Program-made: the position numbers and the translations under genes
Part shown: positions 35,830-46,059 of the stretch, in pieces
How the letters are laid out: the number at the start of each line of letters is the position of its first letter
How positions within the stretch are numbered: position 1 is the stretch's first letter
The notes under the pieces: model-generated
The model's database searches: none
The model's input: the letters and a program-made list of their open reading frames with translations, nothing else
What the model was told of the DNA's origin: nothing
Source: UMGS1889 sp900556055
GTDB taxonomy: Bacteria; Bacillota; Clostridia; Oscillospirales; Ruminococcaceae
DNA: 62,699 nucleotides
NCBI GenBank assembly: GCA_902463265.1
Contig: CABQEV010000012.1
Span: 1 to 62,699 of the forward strand
Reading direction: 5' to 3'

Positions 35830-37497
35830 ATGCTGTACGAACTCGATATAGAAAATCTTGCGGTAATTAAAAATGCGGTTATCCCGTTTTCGGATAATTT
35901 CAATGTGTTTACCGGAGAAACAGGCGCAGGAAAATCCATACTTATCGGTGGTATAAATGCTGTTCTCGGACAGAGGATCACAAAAGATATAGTACGAACA
36001 GGCTGCAAAAAAGCTGTTGTCAATGCAAGATTTGTAAAGCTCCCCGCAGAAACTATAAAAAAGCTCGATGAATTCGGAATATCACATGATGACGATGAGA
36101 TCACCGTCACAAGAGAGATCATGGCTGACGGCGGAAGCGTTGCGAGGATAAATTCAAAAGCTGCTGCTGTTTCGGTTCTGCGTGAAATAGGCGAAACGCT
36201 TATAAATATTCACGGTCAGCATGATAATCAGACGCTTCTGTCGCCCGAGAAACATATTGAGATACTTGACAGCTATGGTGAACTTCAGGGCGAGATAGAC
36301 GAATACCGTTCATGCTTCAGAACACTTCAGGAAACAGCAAGAAAGATAAAAAAGCTTGCGCTTATTGAAAGGGACAAAGCCGACAGAGCAGAGGTTTTGA
36401 AACGCAGGATCGCAGATATAGAGGAGGTATCTCCCGAAGAAGGTGAAGACGAGCAGATAGACAGTGAATTTGCCATTGCAAGGGACAGCGACAGGATACT
36501 GAATGTTCTGAACCGCTCTTTTTCTGCGCTTTCGGGTGATGATGATACTGACGGTCTGCCTGAGATAATAAGTTCGGTTCAATATGAGCTTTCCGATTAT
36601 AACGATATCCTTGAACCACTGAAAAGCATAACGGAAAGGCTCTCAAATGCATCTATCGAGATATCGGATATTGCTTCGGAAATACGCCATATTGCTGACG
36701 GGATCGACCTTGATGAAGAAAGATTTGATTACCTGACTAAGCGGCATGAACAGCTTACAGCGATAAAAAGAAAGTACGGTCCAGAGCTTTCAGATGTTAT
36801 AAAGCTTTATAACGATGCAAGATCCGAACTTGATGCAATAGAAAGCTCGTCTGATGAAATAATTCATCTGAAAAACGAAAAAGAACAGCTTCTTAACGCT
36901 GTATCTGCTAAGGCGAGAGATCTTTCGGAACATCGTGAACAGATTGCAATGCGGTTTATTGCAGAAGTTCAGGAGGAACTGCGGTTCCTTGATATGCCGA
37001 ATGTGCGTCTTGCAATGGAAAACAGCAAGGGCAAACTTACAACAAACGGTGTTGACAATATAGAATTTCTGATATCCGCAAATCCCGGTGAACCGCCTAA
37101 ACCTATGGCAAAGATAGCATCAGGCGGTGAACTTTCAAGAATAATGCTTGCTCTGAAAACAGTTATCGCTGATAAGGACGATATACCAACGCTTATCTTT
37201 GATGAAATAGATACGGGTGTCAGCGGACGTGCGGCACAGAAGATCGGCATCAAGCTGAAAAACATTTCGCGGATAAGGCAGGTCATCTGCGTTACGCATC
37301 TTACGCAGCTTGCGGTTTTCGGAGACAATCATCTGCTCATAGAAAAAAATGTGTCAGACGGACATACTTATACGACTGTAAAACAGCTTGATTTTGAGGG
37401 ACGCAAGCAGGAGATAGCAAGGATCATGGGCGGCGACAATATATCCGATCTTATGCTTGAAAATGCAGAGCAGCTTCTCAGAAATCATTCGGAATAA
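35830..37497 (+). CDS. recN: DNA repair protein RecN
   Basis: 555-aa SMC-like ATPase used in double-strand break repair. Seen: Walker A GETGAGKSI (about 33-41), NIHGQHDNQTLLSP, a central coiled coil (about 150-375), the signature SGGELSRIMLALK, and Walker B LIFDEIDTGVSGRAA. Confidence 0.97.
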   Translation: MLYELDIENLAVIKNAVIPFSDNFNVFTGETGAGKSILIGGINAVLGQRITKDIVRTGCKKAVVNARFVKLPAETIKKLDEFGISHDDDEITVTREIMADGGSVARINSKAAAVSVLREIGETLINIHGQHDNQTLLSPEKHIEILDSYGELQGEIDEYRSCFRTLQETARKIKKLALIERDKADRAEVLKRRIADIEEVSPEEGEDEQIDSEFAIARDSDRILNVLNRSFSALSGDDDTDGLPEIISSVQYELSDYNDILEPLKSITERLSNASIEISDIASEIRHIADGIDLDEERFDYLTKRHEQLTAIKRKYGPELSDVIKLYNDARSELDAIESSSDEIIHLKNEKEQLLNAVSAKARDLSEHREQIAMRFIAEVQEELRFLDMPNVRLAMENSKGKLTTNGVDNIEFLISANPGEPPKPMAKIASGGELSRIMLALKTVIADKDDIPTLIFDEIDTGVSGRAAQKIGIKLKNISRIRQVICVTHLTQLAVFGDNHLLIEKNVSDGHTYTTVKQLDFEGRKQEIARIMGGDNISDLMLENAEQLLRNHSE

Positions 37498-37519
37498 AAT
37501 TCAACGGAGGAATTTAAAA

Positions 37520-38440
37520 ATGAAGTGTTATCTTGTGGATTATGAAAATGTTAATTCAGCGGGACTGACAGGAATAAACAAGCTTTCAAGCGATGATCTT
37601 GTTATGATATTTTACAGTGACAACGCAAGCACAGTAACATTTGCGGCGATGGACATGATACGCAAATCGGCTGCAGATATAAGAAGATACAAGCTTAAAC
37701 ATTCTTCGGCAAATGCCGCTGATTTTCAGGTCTGCACATATCTCGGATATCTTATGGGAAATGCTTCCGCAACTGATATTTTTATTATAAGCAAGGACAG
37801 AGGCTATATGTCCTGCCTGGAATTCTGCCGTTCGTGCTTATCATCGGCGGGCAAAAATGTTGACATTTTCTCAAACATTTCCGATGCGCTGAACAGCATA
37901 GGAAACAATTCCTCGATCGGGATTACATACCCTGTGGCATCTGCCGTATCGAATGACAGCCTGAAGATCGAGGCCTCCGAAAGCAAAAAGGAGGCAGCTG
38001 ATTCTGCACCTGTTATTGAGGAAAAAACTGCAAAGCACGAACCTGTTTCAGATGTAAAGCATATTGAGATAAACACAGCGGAAAGGCTCAATGAAATACG
38101 CATACTCACAGATGATATAAGCGAAAAGATCGCTCCGAAAAAGCATTTACAGCCGTCAGAAAAAGCTGAGAAGACCGCTGAAAAGAAAACACCCTCCAAA
38201 ACTGCTGATGTTGATGCGGTAGCAGCAAAGGTTGCGGGAATATTCTCATCCGATGACAAGATAAAATCAAACGGGGAGATGCCTGCGGTTTGCAGAAATG
38301 TTGCTAACTTTATCGTGACATCCAACGATAAGCATGATCTTTATATCAGAATGGTAAAAGAATACGGTCAGAAGTCGGGTGTAAATTATTATAATGCTAT
38401 AAAGAAGGAGTATTCAAATCTCAAGCTTCGTGTTAATTGA
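37520..38440 (+). CDS. PIN/NYN-like domain protein of unknown role
   Basis: 306 aa. The first ~130 residues look like a NYN/PIN-type nuclease fold: YLVDYENVN at the first strand and DIFIISKDRGYMSCLEFC with a conserved aspartate. Then comes a charged K/E/A-rich linker (about 150-235) and a C-terminal helical piece (about 235-306) ending in basic residues that might bind nucleic acid. A function in RNA processing is a guess. GGAGG precedes the ATG at 37520. It closes the recN operon and has the miaB promoter right behind it. Confidence 0.8.
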   Translation: MKCYLVDYENVNSAGLTGINKLSSDDLVMIFYSDNASTVTFAAMDMIRKSAADIRRYKLKHSSANAADFQVCTYLGYLMGNASATDIFIISKDRGYMSCLEFCRSCLSSAGKNVDIFSNISDALNSIGNNSSIGITYPVASAVSNDSLKIEASESKKEAADSAPVIEEKTAKHEPVSDVKHIEINTAERLNEIRILTDDISEKIAPKKHLQPSEKAEKTAEKKTPSKTADVDAVAAKVAGIFSSDDKIKSNGEMPAVCRNVANFIVTSNDKHDLYIRMVKEYGQKSGVNYYNAIKKEYSNLKLRVN

Positions 38441-38465
38441 CATTTTGCTGAAAATGTGATATAAT
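38437..38465 (+). promoter_or_regulatory. Sigma-A promoter of miaB
   Basis: Consensus TTGACA (38437-38442), 17 nt, TATAAT (38460-38465) with TGA (extended -10). The -35 overlaps the stop of the previous gene. Confidence 0.9.
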
Positions 38466-38494
38466 ATTCTATTATTCAGGCGTGGAGGAACAAT

Positions 38495-39886
38495 TTGAAC
38501 GATATAAATTCAAGCGGATCATTTTCCGAATATATAAATAAAGTCCGTGAGCTTACAGCGAATATGGAGTTTGCGCCGATGGCTTTTGTCCACAGCTACG
38601 GCTGTCAGCAGAATGTCAGCGACGGAGAAAAAATTCTCGGAATGCTTGCGGATATGGGGTTCGGCATCACAAGGGACAGGGAAAGTGCTGATGTAATAAT
38701 ACTGAATACCTGTGCTGTCCGTGAAAATGCGGAAGAAAAAGTATTCGGAAACGTCGGCGAGCTTAAACATCTTAAGGAGAAAAATCCTGATCTTATTATC
38801 GGCATATGCGGATGTATGCCGCAGCAGAAGCATATTGTCGAAAGAATAAAAAGATCCTATAAATACGTTGACATAGTGTTCGGAACATTTGCGGTTCCCG
38901 AGTTTCCCAAGCTGCTTTTTGAGCGCATGATAAGCGGAAATTATGCGGAAGATACCGAGGAAAGAGACAGCGTTCCGACTGAGGGCATGACGGTCATGCG
39001 CAGCTGCGGATACAAGGCAAGCGTACCGATAATGTACGGTTGCAACAATTTCTGCACTTACTGTATTGTACCGTATGTCCGCGGACGTGAACACAGCCGT
39101 GAACCCGAGGATATCCTGAAGGAGATAAAAGGTCTTGTGAATGACGGCTGCAAGGAGATAATGCTTCTCGGTCAGAATGTCAATTCATACGGCAAAAATC
39201 TTGCGGAGCCTGTAACTTTCTCGCAGCTGCTCAGAATGATAAACGATATTGACGGGGATTTCAGGGTAAGGTTTATGACTCCTCATCCGAAAGATGCAAC
39301 AACAGAGCTTATTGACACAATATTTGAATGTGATAAGATATGCAGGCATCTTCATCTTCCGCTCCAGTCGGGAAGCGACAGGATACTCAAAGCAATGAAC
39401 AGGCATTACGATGTAGAAAAATACATGAAGATCGTTGATTATGCACGTTCAAAGGATCCGGAATTTTCATTCACGACTGATATAATCGTCGGATTTCCGA
39501 ATGAAACAAGAGAGGATTTCGACGGAACAATAGATATTATCCGCAAGGTCGGATATGATAATATCTATTCGTTTATCTATTCAAAGCGCAAAGGCACAAA
39601 GGCAGCGGAAATGGATGACAAAACTTCCGATGCGGACAAAAGCGCATGGTTCAGAGAAATGCTTGATGTTCAGCGTGAGATAGCCGAGAAAAATTACAAG
39701 CGTTTTGTCGGACGAGAAATGACAGTGCTTTTTGATGCTCCCGGCAGGCGTGACGGCTGGCTGACGGGCAAAAGCGATGAATTTATCATAGTCGAAGCAA
39801 AGGGCGATAAGTCACTTATCGGAACTATGCAGAAGGTAAAGATACTCAGCTCCCGTTACTGGGAATGCGAGGGTGAAATCATATAA
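38495..39886 (+). CDS. miaB: tRNA-2-methylthio-N6-isopentenyladenosine synthase
   Basis: 463 aa radical-SAM methylthiotransferase that adds the 2-methylthio group to i6A37 of tRNA. Seen: N-terminal cluster cysteines 37, 73 and 110, the radical-SAM CNNFCTYC at 183-190, and a C-terminal TRAM domain. Start is TTG at 38495 with GGAGG about 6 nt before. miaA, which makes the i6A substrate, is four genes downstream. Confidence 0.96.
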   Translation: MNDINSSGSFSEYINKVRELTANMEFAPMAFVHSYGCQQNVSDGEKILGMLADMGFGITRDRESADVIILNTCAVRENAEEKVFGNVGELKHLKEKNPDLIIGICGCMPQQKHIVERIKRSYKYVDIVFGTFAVPEFPKLLFERMISGNYAEDTEERDSVPTEGMTVMRSCGYKASVPIMYGCNNFCTYCIVPYVRGREHSREPEDILKEIKGLVNDGCKEIMLLGQNVNSYGKNLAEPVTFSQLLRMINDIDGDFRVRFMTPHPKDATTELIDTIFECDKICRHLHLPLQSGSDRILKAMNRHYDVEKYMKIVDYARSKDPEFSFTTDIIVGFPNETREDFDGTIDIIRKVGYDNIYSFIYSKRKGTKAAEMDDKTSDADKSAWFREMLDVQREIAEKNYKRFVGREMTVLFDAPGRRDGWLTGKSDEFIIVEAKGDKSLIGTMQKVKILSSRYWECEGEII

Positions 39887-39900
39887 AAGGAGTTTTTAAA

Positions 39901-40308
39901 ATGACTGTTATAGAAATGGCGAGAGAACTTGGAAAGCTTATTCAGCAGGACGAAAGATATGCTGAATATTACCGTGCAAAGGCTGCAAACGATGCAGATG
40001 AGGAACTTCAGCAGATGATACAGGAATTCAATCTCAAGCGTATGCAGCTGAATTCCGAGATGTCCAAAAATGACAAGGACGGCGCACTTCTCAGCAGACT
40101 TGATGATGAGATCAAAGTGCTGTACGGAAATATCATGGCAAACGGAAACATGACTGCATTCAACAGTGCCAAGGACGCTATGGACAGCATGCTTTCCCAG
40201 ATCAACATGATAATCACATATTCCGCAAACGGTGAGGATCCCGCAACATGCCCTTCTGAGCAGGTTTCATGCGGCGGAGACTGCGGATCATGCGGAGGCT
40301 GTCACTGA
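39901..40308 (+). CDS. YlbF/YmcA family protein with C-terminal cysteine cluster
   Basis: 135 aa, helical. It matches the YlbF/YmcA family (RicF/RicA), which with YaaT forms the Fe-S-carrying Y-complex that affects RNase Y and competence/sporulation in B. subtilis. The position behind miaB is that of ymcA. The last 19 residues hold five cysteines and a histidine (C-x6-C-x3-C-x2-C-x2-C-H), a likely metal or Fe-S binding tail. Confidence 0.85.
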   Translation: MTVIEMARELGKLIQQDERYAEYYRAKAANDADEELQQMIQEFNLKRMQLNSEMSKNDKDGALLSRLDDEIKVLYGNIMANGNMTAFNSAKDAMDSMLSQINMIITYSANGEDPATCPSEQVSCGGDCGSCGGCH

Positions 40309-40384
40309 CGGTCTGAAAATTCTATCGGAGCAGCGCAAAAGCGTCTGTTCCGATATTTCGGTATTATTCGGAGGTTAACGGGGA

Positions 40385-42988
40385 ATGGAAATAGATTACA
40401 GCAAGCTTTCACCGATGATGCAGCAGTATTTCGGAGTCAAAAACAAGTATAAAAATCACATTCTGTTTTACAGACTGGGGGATTTTTATGAGATGTTTTT
40501 TGATGATGCGCTTACTGCATCCAAGGTTCTTGAACTTACTCTTACGGGCAGGGACTGCGGACTTGATGAGCGTGCGCCTATGTGCGGCGTACCTTATCAC
40601 AGTGCGGAGATCTACATAAAAAAGCTGATAGAGGCAGGATTTAAGGTAGCTGTATGTGAGCAGCTGACCGATCCGAAGCTGTCAAAGGGCATCGTTGAAA
40701 GAGATGTTATCCGAGTTGTAACACCCGGCACGCTTACCGAATCAAATATGCTTGATGAAAGCAGAAACAATTACATCGCCTGCTGTTACATGGACGGAAA
40801 GACGGTTTCTGTCTGCTTTGCGGACATATCCACAGGCGAAGTCGATATGTATACCAAAAGCGGAAAGGATGTCGAAACTGGTCTGATAAATGAGCTTTCA
40901 AGATATCAGCCTGCTGAGCTTCTTTTCAACAGTGCATTTCTCGACTGCAAAGAAGTCAGGGATTTTATTGAAAGCAAAATAAAATGCAGCGTTCAGCTTC
41001 TCGATGATATTTCATTTGCCGTGGCAATGAAGAAAGATATCCTTCTGAAGCAGTTCAGTGCAGGGGAGCTTTGCGAACTCGGACTTGATGATGACAGCAC
41101 AGAAACACGCTGTGCATGCGGTCTTTTTGATTATATCGCAGATACGCAGAAAACTCTTGTCGGACGTTTCACGATGATAAATAAGCATTCCGATGCTGCG
41201 TTCATGGAGCTTGATCTTACTGCACGCAGAAATCTCGAGCTTACGGAAACACTCCGGAACAAAGAGAAAAAGGGCAGCCTTATGTGGGTGCTTGATTCAA
41301 CTAAAACTTCCATGGGAAAACGTTTGCTGAGAACGTATATTGAGCAGCCGCTTGTTAAGCCTGCCACAATAATAAACCGTCTTGACGCTGTCGAACAGCT
41401 TTGCAGGAATTCGCTTACCCGTCAGGAAATATCCGATTGCCTTGACAAGGTCTATGATCTTGAACGTCTTATGACAAAGGTAATGTATCGTTCGGCAAAT
41501 CCCCGTGATCTAAAGGCATTGTCACAGACTGCGCTTGCTCTCCCTGAGATAAAAGAGAAGCTTGCGGGATTTACATCCGTACTGCTGAAAAATCTGAACG
41601 GTGATATTGATACTCTCGAGGATATTTCAAATCTTATTGAAAATGCACTGACAGATGAACCGCCTATGAGTGCGAAAGACGGCGGAGTTATCCGTGACGG
41701 ATTCAATGAAGAGCTTGATAAGCTGCGGCACATAATTTCGGGCGGTAAGGATATCATTGCAGATATTGAAAAAAGGGAACGAGAGGAAACAGGAATAAAG
41801 AGCCTGAAAATAAGCTATAACCGTGTTTTCGGATATTATATCGAAGTCACAAAATCCTATTATGACCTTGTCCCCGAAAGGTATATAAGAAAGCAGACGC
41901 TGGCAAACTGCGAACGGTTTATCACCGAAGAACTCAAAAATGCCGAGAATACAATACTAGGTGCAAATGACAAGGTGCTTACTCTTGAATATGATATTTT
42001 CTGTGAGGTAAGAGAGTTCATCACAACACAGCTTGTAAAGGTACAGACAACGGCATCTGCTGTTGCGGCACTTGATGTGCTTTGCTCGTTTGCGGAAGTG
42101 TCGATGAAAAATCTGTACGTTAAACCAGAGATCGCAATTGACGGAGTTATCGACATAAGAGACGGCAGACATCCTGTTGTTGAACTTATGCTGACAGATG
42201 AAATGTATGTCCCAAACAATACATATCTTGATACGAAATCAAACCGAATGGCAATAATCACAGGACCTAATATGTCAGGTAAATCGACGTATATGCGTCA
42301 GACGGCACTTATCGTTCTGATGGCGCAGATAGGCTGTTTTGTTCCTGCATCTTATGCACATATTTCCATTACGGACAAGATATTCACAAGAGTCGGTGCT
42401 TCCGATGATCTCACGGCAGGACAGTCAACGTTTATGGTCGAAATGAGCGAAGTCGCCGATATACTGAAAAATGCAACCAAGGACAGCCTTGTAGTCCTCG
42501 ATGAGGTCGGACGAGGAACATCTACGTTCGATGGAATAAGCATTGCAACAGCTGTTGCGGAATACATAGTCAACAGCAGGATACTTGGCTGCAAAACTCT
42601 TTTCGCAACACATTATCATGAGCTTATAAAGCTTGAAGATGAGATTGAAGGAGTAAAAAACTTCAGCGTTGCTGTCAAGAAAAGAGGCGAGGACATAAAG
42701 TTCCTGCGAAAGATAGTTCCGGGCGGTATTGATGACAGCTACGGAATTGAAGTTGCAAAGCTTGCGGGACTTCCTTCAAAGGTAACGTCAAGAGCCAAGC
42801 AGATACTTGCTGAAATGGAATCCGCCAAGGCTGCCGCTCCGTCACGCGAGGAAAATGATGGTCAGATAACCTTTGGAGCGATCGACGAAAGCAGGATCAT
42901 TGATAAGCTGAAAAAAACAAATCCCGATGAGCTTTCTGATGAAGATGCAAAATATCTTCTGAAGGAACTCGTTGATATGCTGAAATAA
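40385..42988 (+). CDS. mutS: DNA mismatch recognition protein MutS
   Basis: 867 aa. Seen: the mismatch-wedge FYEMFFDDA (F-Y-E, about 31-39), lever/clamp domains, Walker A GPNMSGKST (627-635), Walker B LVVLDEVGRGTSTFDG and the C-terminal helix-turn-helix. GGAGG precedes the ATG. Twenty-one nt lead to mutL. Confidence 0.98.
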   Translation: MEIDYSKLSPMMQQYFGVKNKYKNHILFYRLGDFYEMFFDDALTASKVLELTLTGRDCGLDERAPMCGVPYHSAEIYIKKLIEAGFKVAVCEQLTDPKLSKGIVERDVIRVVTPGTLTESNMLDESRNNYIACCYMDGKTVSVCFADISTGEVDMYTKSGKDVETGLINELSRYQPAELLFNSAFLDCKEVRDFIESKIKCSVQLLDDISFAVAMKKDILLKQFSAGELCELGLDDDSTETRCACGLFDYIADTQKTLVGRFTMINKHSDAAFMELDLTARRNLELTETLRNKEKKGSLMWVLDSTKTSMGKRLLRTYIEQPLVKPATIINRLDAVEQLCRNSLTRQEISDCLDKVYDLERLMTKVMYRSANPRDLKALSQTALALPEIKEKLAGFTSVLLKNLNGDIDTLEDISNLIENALTDEPPMSAKDGGVIRDGFNEELDKLRHIISGGKDIIADIEKREREETGIKSLKISYNRVFGYYIEVTKSYYDLVPERYIRKQTLANCERFITEELKNAENTILGANDKVLTLEYDIFCEVREFITTQLVKVQTTASAVAALDVLCSFAEVSMKNLYVKPEIAIDGVIDIRDGRHPVVELMLTDEMYVPNNTYLDTKSNRMAIITGPNMSGKSTYMRQTALIVLMAQIGCFVPASYAHISITDKIFTRVGASDDLTAGQSTFMVEMSEVADILKNATKDSLVVLDEVGRGTSTFDGISIATAVAEYIVNSRILGCKTLFATHYHELIKLEDEIEGVKNFSVAVKKRGEDIKFLRKIVPGGIDDSYGIEVAKLAGLPSKVTSRAKQILAEMESAKAAAPSREENDGQITFGAIDESRIIDKLKKTNPDELSDEDAKYLLKELVDMLK

Positions 42989-43009
42989 AAAAGAAGGGAA
43001 GTGCAGAAA

Positions 43010-45052
43010 ATGCCGCAGATAAATCTGCTCAGCAAAGAGGTTTCCGAACTTATTGCGGCGGGCGAGGTCATTGAGCGTCCGTCTTCGATCATCAAGGAAC
43101 TGACGGAAAACGCTATTGACAGCGGTGCAAATACGATAACAATTGAGATACGCAGGGGCGGAGTGACGTATATGCGTGTGACTGACAACGGCTGCGGCAT
43201 AAGCGAAAACGATGTTCCGAAAGCATTTCTGCGCCATGCGACAAGCAAACTGAAAACAAAGGAAGATCTCGACAGGATATTTACTCTCGGATTCAGAGGC
43301 GAGGCACTTGCATCTATTGCTGCCTGCTCCAAAGTTGAGGTCTACACTAAAACTCCCGATGAACAGTACGGTACGCACTATGTGATCGAAGGAACAGAAG
43401 AAAAGCTGTACGAGAAAACAGGCTGCGCAGACGGGACAACTATTGTTGTAAGGGACATTTTCTATAATGTTCCGGCACGTCTGAAGTTCCTGAAAAAAGA
43501 CGTTTCAGAGGGAAATGCTATTGCAAATATTATTGAAAAAGTTGCACTTTCTCACCCGAATATCTCGTTTAAATTTATAAGAGACAATAAGCCCGAACTT
43601 TTTACATCGGGTGACGGAAATATATATTCGTCCGTGTATACGATTTTCGGAAAACAGTTTGCTGCGGCAATGCTGCCTGTTGATTATGAGCTTAACGGCA
43701 TACACGTTGCGGGATATACAATCAAGCCGCTGTTCGGACGTGCAAAGCGTTCGTTTCAGAACTTTTTTATCAATGGAAGATATGTGCGTTCATATACCTG
43801 TACGAGAGCACTTGAGGACGCATATACCAATTCGATCATGGAAGGAAAATTTCCTGCATGCGTCCTGATGGTGACAGTTCCGCCGAATATTGTAGATGTA
43901 AATGTTCATCCCGCAAAAATCGAAGTCAGATTTTCAAACGATGAAATAATCTACAATACAGTATATTTTGCAATAAAAAATGCACTTCTTGCGGGAAATG
44001 TCCCTGCGGATATGAATATCCCCACGCGCCCGAAGATTGACTATACAGCACCTGTTCAGCCGCCTCCGCCGGAGCAGTATGTTTTCTCTGAGCCATCTGT
44101 TCCAAAGGAAGCTGCAGTGCCGGTAAAGGTGAGCGTTACAAAGAAAGAACAGCAGCCCGTTTCCGAAGTTCCTGATATACCAGTGCCTGTTCAGACGATA
44201 AATGAACCTGTTTATACCGAAAAAAAAGAGGAAACTGTTCAGAAGTCAGATGATGATATACATCAGGAAGAAATTAAAGAACCTGTTCAGGATATGTATG
44301 TTCCTGCTGACGAAAAAGCCGTTTCTCCTGAGGAAAGTGTTCCTGTCAGCCGTGTGGAAGAAGCCGTAAACGAACAGCCTAAAGAACAGGAAAGCGAGCC
44401 TGTAACGGGATTCAAATACATAAATGCAAAATCGCTCCAAAAAAAAAGCGAACCTGTTATAGAAGTTCCCGAAAAGAAGGAGATCCCCGTACGTCTTATC
44501 GGAGAAGCGTTCAAGCTTTATGTTATTGCGGAATGCGGAAATGAAGTTATTTTTATTGACAAGCATGCGGCGCATGAACGCATACTGTTTGAGAAGCTTA
44601 AAAGCGGTCATCAGAATCTGAGCTGTCAGATGCTGCTTGCACCCAGGGAGCTTATGCTTGAATATTCCGAATATGATGCGCTTGAAGAAAACAGTGCAGC
44701 AGTTTCAAATCTTGGATTTGATATCGGATTTGTCAAGCCGCCGATAGTTTCGGTAAAAGGTATCCCTGCGATGCTCGATGCCTGTGAAGCTGACGATCTT
44801 GTAATGGAGCTTGCAAGGAATTTCCTTGAACATAAGCATAATCCAATGCCTGAGATAATGGACGATATGTATCATACATTTGCGTGCAAGGCGGCTATCA
44901 AGGCAAATGACGACAGTTCGCCGAAGGAGCTTATGTGGCTTGTGAAGGAAGTTCTTTCCCGCGATGATATAAGATATTGTCCTCACGGCAGACCTGTTAT
45001 GTTCAAGCTGACAAAATATGATTTTGACAAACAGTTCAAAAGGATAGTGTGA
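43010..45052 (+). CDS. mutL: DNA mismatch repair endonuclease MutL
   Basis: 680 aa. N-terminal GHKL ATPase with ELTENAIDSGA, DNGCGI and GFRGEALASI. A long P/V/E-rich linker (about 340-495). The C-terminal endonuclease has the metal motif DKHAAHERILFE from residue 517 and the CPHGRP zinc site near the end, so this is a nicking MutL as expected in bacteria without MutH. Start: a GTG at 43001 abuts the ribosome site AAGGGA; the ATG at 43010 has the correct 10-nt spacing. Confidence 0.97.
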   Translation: MPQINLLSKEVSELIAAGEVIERPSSIIKELTENAIDSGANTITIEIRRGGVTYMRVTDNGCGISENDVPKAFLRHATSKLKTKEDLDRIFTLGFRGEALASIAACSKVEVYTKTPDEQYGTHYVIEGTEEKLYEKTGCADGTTIVVRDIFYNVPARLKFLKKDVSEGNAIANIIEKVALSHPNISFKFIRDNKPELFTSGDGNIYSSVYTIFGKQFAAAMLPVDYELNGIHVAGYTIKPLFGRAKRSFQNFFINGRYVRSYTCTRALEDAYTNSIMEGKFPACVLMVTVPPNIVDVNVHPAKIEVRFSNDEIIYNTVYFAIKNALLAGNVPADMNIPTRPKIDYTAPVQPPPPEQYVFSEPSVPKEAAVPVKVSVTKKEQQPVSEVPDIPVPVQTINEPVYTEKKEETVQKSDDDIHQEEIKEPVQDMYVPADEKAVSPEESVPVSRVEEAVNEQPKEQESEPVTGFKYINAKSLQKKSEPVIEVPEKKEIPVRLIGEAFKLYVIAECGNEVIFIDKHAAHERILFEKLKSGHQNLSCQMLLAPRELMLEYSEYDALEENSAAVSNLGFDIGFVKPPIVSVKGIPAMLDACEADDLVMELARNFLEHKHNPMPEIMDDMYHTFACKAAIKANDDSSPKELMWLVKEVLSRDDIRYCPHGRPVMFKLTKYDFDKQFKRIV

Positions 45053-45058
45053 TTTTAT

Positions 45059-46006
45059 ATGTCTGAAAAAATACCGCTTATTGTAATATGCGGTCCTACT
45101 GCATCGGGAAAAACATCTCTTGGAATAGAGCTTGCAAAACATATCGGCGGAGAGATTATTTCTGCCGATTCAATGCAGATATACAAGGGCATGGACATTG
45201 CTACAGCAAAACCGACTGCCGAAGAAATGTGCGAAGTACCTCATCATCTTATAAGCATAATTGATCCCGATACCGAATTCAGCGTTGCGGATTATCTGAC
45301 GCTTGCCAGAGAAAAGATCACTGAGATATACTCAAGAGGAAAAATGCCGATTGTTGTAGGCGGCACAGGACTTTACATCTCATCTCTTGTGGATAATATT
45401 TCATTTGAGAATGCATATACAGACGGAAGCGTCAGAAAAAAACTTACAGATGAGGCTGAAAAGATAGGCAGGGAAGCTATGCTCGACCGCCTGCGGGAAA
45501 TAGATCCCGAAACAGCTGAGGGACTTCACGCAAACAATATAACAAGAATAATCCGTGCGCTTGAGATATACGAGCTTACGGGAATGAAGTTCAGCGAGCA
45601 TAAGACAGTAAGCAGGATGAATGAATCGCCGTATAAGGTGTGCATGGTCGGACTTGACTTTACTGACAGAAATGTGCTTTATGACCGTATAAATCACCGT
45701 GTTGATATTATGGCTGAACAGGGTCTTGTTGAAGAAGCAAGAGCTGTTTACGAAAGCGGTCATAAAATGAAAACAGCACATCAGGCCATAGGCTATAAAG
45801 AGCTTATACCATACTTTGATGGTGAAAAAACTCTTGATGAATGTCTTGATTTTCTTAAAATGCAGACAAGAAGATATGCCAAAAGACAGCTGACATGGTT
45901 CAGACGCGATGAACGTATAGTGTGGATAAAATTAGACGAAATATTAAATAAAAGAAAAATTATCATGGACTGCTTAAATATAGTAGAAAATTCTGAAATT
46001 ATGTGA
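45059..46006 (+). CDS. miaA: tRNA dimethylallyltransferase
   Basis: 315 aa. Transfers dimethylallyl to A37 of tRNAs reading U-initial codons. Seen: P-loop GPTASGKTSLG, ISADSMQIYKGMDIATAKP, GGTGLYISSL and QTRRYAKRQLTWFR. Six nt after mutL. The hfq promoter lies in its last bases. Confidence 0.97.
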   Translation: MSEKIPLIVICGPTASGKTSLGIELAKHIGGEIISADSMQIYKGMDIATAKPTAEEMCEVPHHLISIIDPDTEFSVADYLTLAREKITEIYSRGKMPIVVGGTGLYISSLVDNISFENAYTDGSVRKKLTDEAEKIGREAMLDRLREIDPETAEGLHANNITRIIRALEIYELTGMKFSEHKTVSRMNESPYKVCMVGLDFTDRNVLYDRINHRVDIMAEQGLVEEARAVYESGHKMKTAHQAIGYKELIPYFDGEKTLDECLDFLKMQTRRYAKRQLTWFRRDERIVWIKLDEILNKRKIIMDCLNIVENSEIM

Positions 46007-46012
46007 TATAAT
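45984..46012 (+). promoter_or_regulatory. Promoter of hfq at the end of miaA
   Basis: TAGAAA (weak -35), 17 nt, TATAAT (46007-46012) with TGA before it (extended -10). Confidence 0.7.
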
Positions 46013-46059
46013 ATTCAGTATGGTGTAATTTGATCAAATCAACGAAAGGACGTAAATTT

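Noticed and set aside
43301..44600. Antisense frames within mutL, including its low-complexity linker
   Set aside because: Explained by biased codons of the linker.
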